Shown one piece after another: positions 59,999-64,000 of a stretch of 64,000 nt of DNA (the stretch's first letter is position 1; every line of letters starts with the position of its first letter). The notes beneath the pieces were generated by a model, which saw only the letters and a list, made by a program, of their open reading frames with translations, did no database searches and had not been told where the DNA came from. The stretch is from positions 91,984 through 155,983 of the forward strand of contig NZ_FQYM01000004.1 in assembly GCF_900141705.1 (NCBI RefSeq). Reading direction: 5' to 3'. The stretch comes from Fibrobacter sp. UWP2 (GTDB taxonomy: Bacteria > Fibrobacterota > Fibrobacteria > Fibrobacterales > Fibrobacteraceae). Position numbers and translations under genes: made by a program.

Positions 59999-60700
59999 TT
60001 AACTCTTTTTGGGTTCCACGACAAGGATGTTGCTGTCGTAGGTGACGATGCCGAGCAGAATGCTGTGGATCAGCCTGAACTTGTCGACCTTGTAATAAGG
60101 GCCTTGCATCATGGGGTTCGTGCAGTCGGGATCCGCCACCAAAAAGTGCTTCTTTTCGTCGAAGCCGTAGAGCACCACAAAGTGCCCCATGGGCTCGCCT
60201 TTGATGTCGTCAAAAACAGAATGGTCCGTCTCGTCGGTGTATTCGCGCTTGCTCCTGTAGAGGTACGTGGCCGAGAGTCCCGTGAGCACGGGGATGTCCC
60301 GCTTGAAGTAGCTTTCGAACATGGCTGCGCGCAGGTCCGCAAAGTTGATGCGCCCGCCCAGGTCTATAAAGCGGATGTAGGCTTCAATGGCTTTTTTGAG
60401 TTTTGGCGCGTGTTTTGCCTTGTGGAGTAAAACCAACTTTTCCCTGAGTGCCTTCATGGAGAGCCCGACCCACGTGGGGTCGAAAATTTTCAGGTTGTAG
60501 CTGTAGATGGTGGCGTCAAAGCCGCGCTTTAGGGCGTCAATGCCCAAAAACACGCCCAGCGTGCCGCCTTCTTCCAGGAATTCGATTTCTGAGATGAGTT
60601 GCTTTAGTGGAATTTTGTAGCCAAAATGGGTGTACACCGCGTGCAGGCTCGTGGGCCCGCAGGTGACATCGTCCGGTTGGGCTAATATTTTTAAGTCCAT
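59999..60700 (-). CDS. C39-like cysteine peptidase
   Basis: The N-terminus QPDDVTCGPTSLHAVY carries the presumed catalytic Cys14 of the C39/papain-like fold, and GHFVVLYGFDEKKHFLVADP (about 170-190) carries the His and Asp. There is no transporter domain and no signal peptide, so it should act in the cytoplasm. It is the first gene of the amidoligase operon. It could trim a peptide before or after ligation, or act as an acyl transferase. Length 233. Start preceded by GAGG. Confidence 0.8.
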   Translation of the reverse strand: MDLKILAQPDDVTCGPTSLHAVYTHFGYKIPLKQLISEIEFLEEGGTLGVFLGIDALKRGFDATIYSYNLKIFDPTWVGLSMKALREKLVLLHKAKHAPKLKKAIEAYIRFIDLGGRINFADLRAAMFESYFKRDIPVLTGLSATYLYRSKREYTDETDHSVFDDIKGEPMGHFVVLYGFDEKKHFLVADPDCTNPMMQGPYYKVDKFRLIHSILLGIVTYDSNILVVEPKKS

Positions 60701-60781
60701 CGTAATACCTCGTTAAACGTGGCGGTGGGTGGCCGATGTTTTCGGCACTCCCGTCGATGGCTTTCTGTGCGCAAATATAGC

Positions 60782-60809
60782 AAAAAAGAGGCCGCTTGGG
60801 CGACCTCTT
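60782..60809 (-). terminator. Terminator of the second CotH gene
   Basis: On the minus strand AAGAGGTCGCC-CAA-GCGGCCTCTT is followed by a T run. Confidence 0.82.
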
Positions 60810-60833
60810 GGTGTTTTCCAACCTTATTTGAAA

Positions 60834-63032
60834 TTACTTGAAGTTCGCGGTGTAGGTGACGCCGTTGGTGGGGCTCACAATGCGCGGGTTCTCGGTGCTG
60901 CCGTCGTCCCAGCCTGCAAACACGGAACCGTTGGTCGCTACGGCGGTGAGCTTCATTTGCACGCCGTTAAAGAACTTGGCGCTGTAGTTTTTGCTCGGGA
61001 GTCTCAGGTCCTCGAGCAGCACTTCGCCGTTGCCGCTCGCGGCAATCGTCACCTGGACTTCGCCGCTCACGCCAAATTGCTGTTCCACCTCCTGGCGCAC
61101 GGTCTGCGTGCGGTTGGCGGCGTACTGGACAAGCGTATTGCCGGTGGGGTCCCAAGTGAAACGGCTTTGGTTTCTGGGAAATCGCTGCTGGTCGCGCTGC
61201 TGTTCGGCCTGCGGGATGGTCGCCATCATCGCCTTCACCGTCGCCTGCACCTTTTCGTAGGTGAGGTAGCTGGTGAGGAGCACCGCGGCGCGGTTCAGGA
61301 AGAGCCTCTTGAAGTCTTCGTTTTCGCAGAGCTTTTTGAACATGCCTGCGGGGGACCTCGCGTCCATGGCGTTGTTGTTCATCCATTGGAACATGTTGGT
61401 GCTTTGCGGGTCAAAGCCTGAGATGCCCGGGGTGAAGCCAAAACCGTGGTCCACGTCAAAGATGACGAACTTGAACGGGTGGCCGTTGCCGCCCCAAGCG
61501 CGCACGTTGTTGTTGGGCCAGTCGCCGTTGTGCATGTAGATTTCTGCGAGGATGTACTCGGCAAAGCTGCCCACGTCGAACTTGGTCTTGAGCTGTTCGT
61601 ACTGCTGGTTGTTGGCGCCTGCAAAGTTATTTGACTGGAAAAGGTTCAGCACTTGCTGGTACTCGTCGGTGCGGCCGTCTTCGCCGCTCGCCTCGAGGCT
61701 AGAGCCCTTGATTTTGACCATGTTGATTTCGGACGATTCAATGCCATAGTTGGTCTCCACAAAGTGGCGGTTCAGGCGTTCGCGCATGTCGTGGATGCCA
61801 AAGTACTCGCCGTTGTAGAACACCACCACCTGGCGGCTGCGCTGGTAGTCAACGCTGGTGCCTTCCATGAGGCTCGTCATCATGGCGTCGCCCACGTAGT
61901 CGGTCCAAAAACGGTTGCCGTTGTTGCGCAGGTTAAACGACTTGAACTTCTTGGCGTCGGGACGGGTGTCAAAGAGCTGGTATTTGAGGCGGCCGTCCTG
62001 GTATTGCGAGCTCATCTTGATGGCGACGGACTTTTTGGGCTTGTAGCGGCTCCAGTTGCCAATGATGGAGATGCCCGCGTCAATTTCCCAGGTCTTGGTC
62101 TTGGTGGAGCTGCCGTTCTCGAAGTATTCCACGTGTACGGGGAGCTCGGTATCGCGCCAGAAGTTTGCCTGTTCGCAGGGCTCGGTGCACTTGGGGTTGT
62201 TGTCGTCGTTGACGTTGCCGAAACCGCCAAAGTCAAAGCCGCCGCCCATGCCGCCGCCCATACCGCCGCCCCAGGGACCGCCGGGGTTGTTCATGCCGCC
62301 GGGATTGCTGTTCACTTCGCCGGTGGCGTAGAGGCCGTTGGTCGAGTCGAACATGTCGTAATGGTTCACCGTGAGGGCGACCACCGGCATTTGGACGTTC
62401 TCGTTAATAAAATAGGTCTGCGTGGAGGTGCGAACCGCCTGCCCGTTCACGAACTCGGCGCAGCGTACCACAGAGTTTTGGGTGATTTGCTTTGCCGCAG
62501 TGAACTGCTCGGAGTTCTGCGTGGGCACGGAGCCGTCAAACGAGCAACGCACCTCGCCGCCCATGGTGGCGGTCGGCGGGTTCACCGTGAGGCTTGTGTA
62601 GAAACCTGCGGGCGGCAAAAGGCTGTCGTCGTTAGTAGAAGCTTTTTTGCTGGAGGAGGACTTAGCAGTGCTTGAACTAGAGACAGGATTTGGGCCCGCA
62701 ATACTCGATAGCGCGGGGGTGATGTCTTGCGAAGAGCTGGACTTGTTCTGCTTTGGGTTTTCTGGCGGGTACGTCGTGCTGAACGAACTCGTGACCGGGG
62801 GGAGGGTCTCGCCGCTGGTCGGCACAAAAGCCGCGCTGGAACCGGGATTAACTGCGGAACTCTGGTCGGTGGGGATGCCGGGATCAATGGAGGCGCTCGA
62901 GAGATCAAGACCAATGACGTCGCCGCTCATGTCGGGTGCGATGCCGTTGTTTGCGTCTTCTGATTCAGAGGAGCAGCCAACCTGGATAAGGCCCGCTGCA
63001 ACCAGTGCAATAGCATATAATTTCTTGTTCAT
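60834..63032 (-). CDS. CotH-domain lipoprotein with Gly/Met-rich insertion
   Basis: I start at 63032 (AAGGAT upstream), giving the lipoprotein signal KKLYAIALVAAGLIQVGC; an earlier in-frame start adds 16 unrelated residues. A Ser/Pro linker leads to LLPPAGFYTSLTVNPP and the same chitobiase/Fn3-like module as the CotH protein at 50.8 kb. The CotH domain contains FNLRNNGNRF, GIHDMRERLNRHF, EIYMHNGDWPNNNVR and FVIFDVDHGFG. Unlike the other copy, it has a Gly/Met/Asn-rich loop (NNPGGPWGGGMGGGMGGG) early in the domain. The C-terminal domain (VFAGWDDGSTENPR) is shared. Length 732. Confidence 0.86.
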   Translation of the reverse strand: MNKKLYAIALVAAGLIQVGCSSESEDANNGIAPDMSGDVIGLDLSSASIDPGIPTDQSSAVNPGSSAAFVPTSGETLPPVTSSFSTTYPPENPKQNKSSSSQDITPALSSIAGPNPVSSSSTAKSSSSKKASTNDDSLLPPAGFYTSLTVNPPTATMGGEVRCSFDGSVPTQNSEQFTAAKQITQNSVVRCAEFVNGQAVRTSTQTYFINENVQMPVVALTVNHYDMFDSTNGLYATGEVNSNPGGMNNPGGPWGGGMGGGMGGGFDFGGFGNVNDDNNPKCTEPCEQANFWRDTELPVHVEYFENGSSTKTKTWEIDAGISIIGNWSRYKPKKSVAIKMSSQYQDGRLKYQLFDTRPDAKKFKSFNLRNNGNRFWTDYVGDAMMTSLMEGTSVDYQRSRQVVVFYNGEYFGIHDMRERLNRHFVETNYGIESSEINMVKIKGSSLEASGEDGRTDEYQQVLNLFQSNNFAGANNQQYEQLKTKFDVGSFAEYILAEIYMHNGDWPNNNVRAWGGNGHPFKFVIFDVDHGFGFTPGISGFDPQSTNMFQWMNNNAMDARSPAGMFKKLCENEDFKRLFLNRAAVLLTSYLTYEKVQATVKAMMATIPQAEQQRDQQRFPRNQSRFTWDPTGNTLVQYAANRTQTVRQEVEQQFGVSGEVQVTIAASGNGEVLLEDLRLPSKNYSAKFFNGVQMKLTAVATNGSVFAGWDDGSTENPRIVSPTNGVTYTANFK

Positions 63033-63241
63033 GTTGAATCCTTGATTCTTTTGACTCCCCAAACACGAACATAGATCCAAACATTACATGCACCGTGGTT
63101 TAATTTAGGTTATTTTTGCCTTTTTTTTGATTTTTTCGCCAAAAAATATGGATAAAAAAAAGAAATGTGAAGCATGTCACAGGGGTTTGGGAGTAAAAGT
63201 CCCGTAATTTGTCGCTTTGTCCGGCGGGGCGGAATTGCGGG

Positions 63242-63763
63242 TTATAAAACCGCGGCGAGCGCCGCCATCAAAATGCCCGCGTAGAGGCCGCCCAGCAGGT
63301 CGTCGGCCATCACGCCCCATCCCTGCGGGAACTTCTCGAAACGGTGGATGCCCAGCGGTTTTAGGATGTCGAACAGGCGGAACAGCGCAAACGCGACGAC
63401 GAGCAGCCACGGACGTTCTACAATCAACGCCGGTGGTACAAACGCGAGGGCCGCCCACTGACCGCAAACCTCGTCAATCACGATCCAGCCCGGGTCCTCG
63501 GTCTTGGTGTCGCGCATGGCGCGGTTCACAAAGGGGATGGCTCCAAAAAAGATGATGAGCGCGGCAGGCAAGAACCAAATGGTACAGAGGGCCATAGGGT
63601 AGGCAAGCGCGGCCGCGGCCAGGCTTCCCCAGGTGCCGGGCATCTTGGGGAGCATCCCAGCCCCAAAGAACGTGCTCACGAGTCTCGAAGGGAGGCTCGC
63701 CCCTCGCCATTCGTGGGGGACTTTGGGCTTTCTGTACTTTTCTTGGAGTTCCTGCTTGTTCAT
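63242..63763 (-). CDS. pgpA: Phosphatidylglycerophosphatase A
   Basis: Removes the phosphate from phosphatidylglycerol phosphate in the inner membrane. GMLPKMPGTWGSLAA, DPGWIVIDEVCGQW, FRLFDILKPLGI and GWGVMADDLLGGLYAG are diagnostic, with three to four membrane helices. Length 173 is normal. Its start lies 16 nt after a 41-codon remnant of a TIGR02171 gene, and a promoter-like sequence lies upstream of that remnant. Confidence 0.94.
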   Translation of the reverse strand: MNKQELQEKYRKPKVPHEWRGASLPSRLVSTFFGAGMLPKMPGTWGSLAAAALAYPMALCTIWFLPAALIIFFGAIPFVNRAMRDTKTEDPGWIVIDEVCGQWAALAFVPPALIVERPWLLVVAFALFRLFDILKPLGIHRFEKFPQGWGVMADDLLGGLYAGILMAALAAVL

Positions 63764-63779
63764 CGGCCTAAATTTAGAA

Positions 63780-63905
63780 TTAAAATTCTTTTAGTAGCGA
63801 GTCCAGCCTCGTGCTGAGTTTGATGGCGCCCTCGTAATTCAGGTGGTCGTAGTCGTGCGCCATGTAGGTGGTGTAGTCGTGGTCGCCCATCTTGTTCTCG
63901 TCCAT
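63780..63905 (-). pseudogene. Remnant of a TIGR02171 gene (SGNH-like C-terminus)
   Basis: The 41-codon frame begins MDENKMGDHDYT and continues AHDYDHLNYEGAIKLS, matching the last 42 residues of the TIGR02171 protein at 55.7-55.86 kb (MDENKMGAHDYA, YDYDHLNGFGALRL). The homology extends back only to K-F before the ATG; an in-frame stop lies four codons further. So nearly all of the gene is gone. It may still be transcribed ahead of pgpA. Confidence 0.8.
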
Positions 63906-63952
63906 GAATTTGTCCCTTTTTTAGTTGAAAATCCAGGTCTCCAACTGGTGTA

Positions 63953-63981
63953 AATCTAGGCTATTAGCGCTTCATTGTCAA
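63953..63981 (-). promoter_or_regulatory. Putative promoter upstream of the remnant and pgpA
   Basis: On the minus strand TTGACA, 17 nt, TAGATT. The remainder of the window to 64000 holds nothing I recognise. Confidence 0.55.
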
Positions 63982-64000
63982 GTAGTTTCATGCTCTTTTC

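Noticed and set aside
63149..63206. A small frame MDKKKKCEACH before the CotH gene
   Set aside because: Nineteen codons, no ribosome site, on the opposite strand in a gap between two minus-strand genes; the C-x-x-C-H is probably chance.

Overview
The window looks like a chromosomal segment from a Fibrobacter species (rumen or gut fibre degrader, phylum Fibrobacterota). The call rests on protein families essentially restricted to that genus: several proteins of the 'Fibrobacter succinogenes major paralogous domain' type (FISUMP, TIGR02145), one TIGR02147 regulator, one TIGR02171 protein, two CotH-type lipoproteins and many lipoproteins with Ser-rich linkers after the lipobox. The lexA promoter also carries a site close to the LexA motif I remember for F. 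succinogenes (TGCNC-N4-GTGCA). Everything was read by eye; no database search was run.

Layout. 1-2.9 kb: the 3' end of clpC, a short-LID adenylate kinase and an ORF6N protein. 3.5-6.2 kb: an A+T-richer island with a candidate structured RNA, an EcoRI-type adenine methyltransferase and a DUF262-HNH nuclease. 6.4-10.6 kb: citramalate synthase, hisD, a TatD-like hydrolase and a small protein. 10.7-16.2 kb: a 94-bp tandem repeat, an outer-membrane protein, a secreted protein, a PIN protein and gatB. 16.3-21.4 kb: a TIGR02147 regulator followed by three related lipoproteins, then a PurO-type IMP cyclohydrolase. 21.5-23.7 kb: a radical-SAM/DNA-metabolism pair with an SOS-like promoter. 23.7-27.2 kb: a FISUMP lipoprotein and ssrA (tmRNA, tag ADENYALAA) embedded in repeats. 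27.2-38 kb: ilvBN, radC, a large OmpA/thrombospondin-repeat protein, thyA, folA, an MgtC/DUF4010 membrane protein, thiD and a signal-peptidase-like protein. 38-44.8 kb: lepA, an HD-GYP sensor, a cyclophilin, a histone-H1-like zinc protein and lexA. 44.9-47.3 kb: two 243-bp MITE copies bracketing a collagen-like FISUMP lipoprotein and a broken FISUMP gene. 47.4-56.4 kb: a run of surface proteins (PKD-like, CotH, TIGR02171, FISUMP). 56.4-60.7 kb: a four-gene amidoligase cluster. 60.8-64 kb: a second CotH protein, pgpA and a remnant of a TIGR02171 gene.

How it fits together. Housekeeping genes (branched-chain amino acids through cimA and ilvBN, histidine, purine and thymidylate/folate synthesis, translation factors, SOS control) alternate with blocks of lineage-specific surface lipoproteins. 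Intergenic spaces are rich in palindromic repeats, some with compensatory changes in their stems. Several genes lack a Shine-Dalgarno sequence and have TAT(A/C)TT or TACATT 6-7 nt before the ATG, suggesting leaderless mRNAs.

Best candidates for something new: (1) the RNA + methyltransferase + DUF262-HNH island; (2) the MITE-bounded segment whose inner and outer flanking duplications look like a cointegrate from a circular donor; (3) the C39-like peptidase / RLAN-RimK ATP-grasp / GCS2 / N-formylglutamate-amidohydrolase operon; (4) an SGNH-like C-terminal domain in the TIGR02171 family; (5) an ssrA locus whose promoter is separated from the RNA by a hairpin-rich insert flanked by a copy of the tmRNA 5' end.
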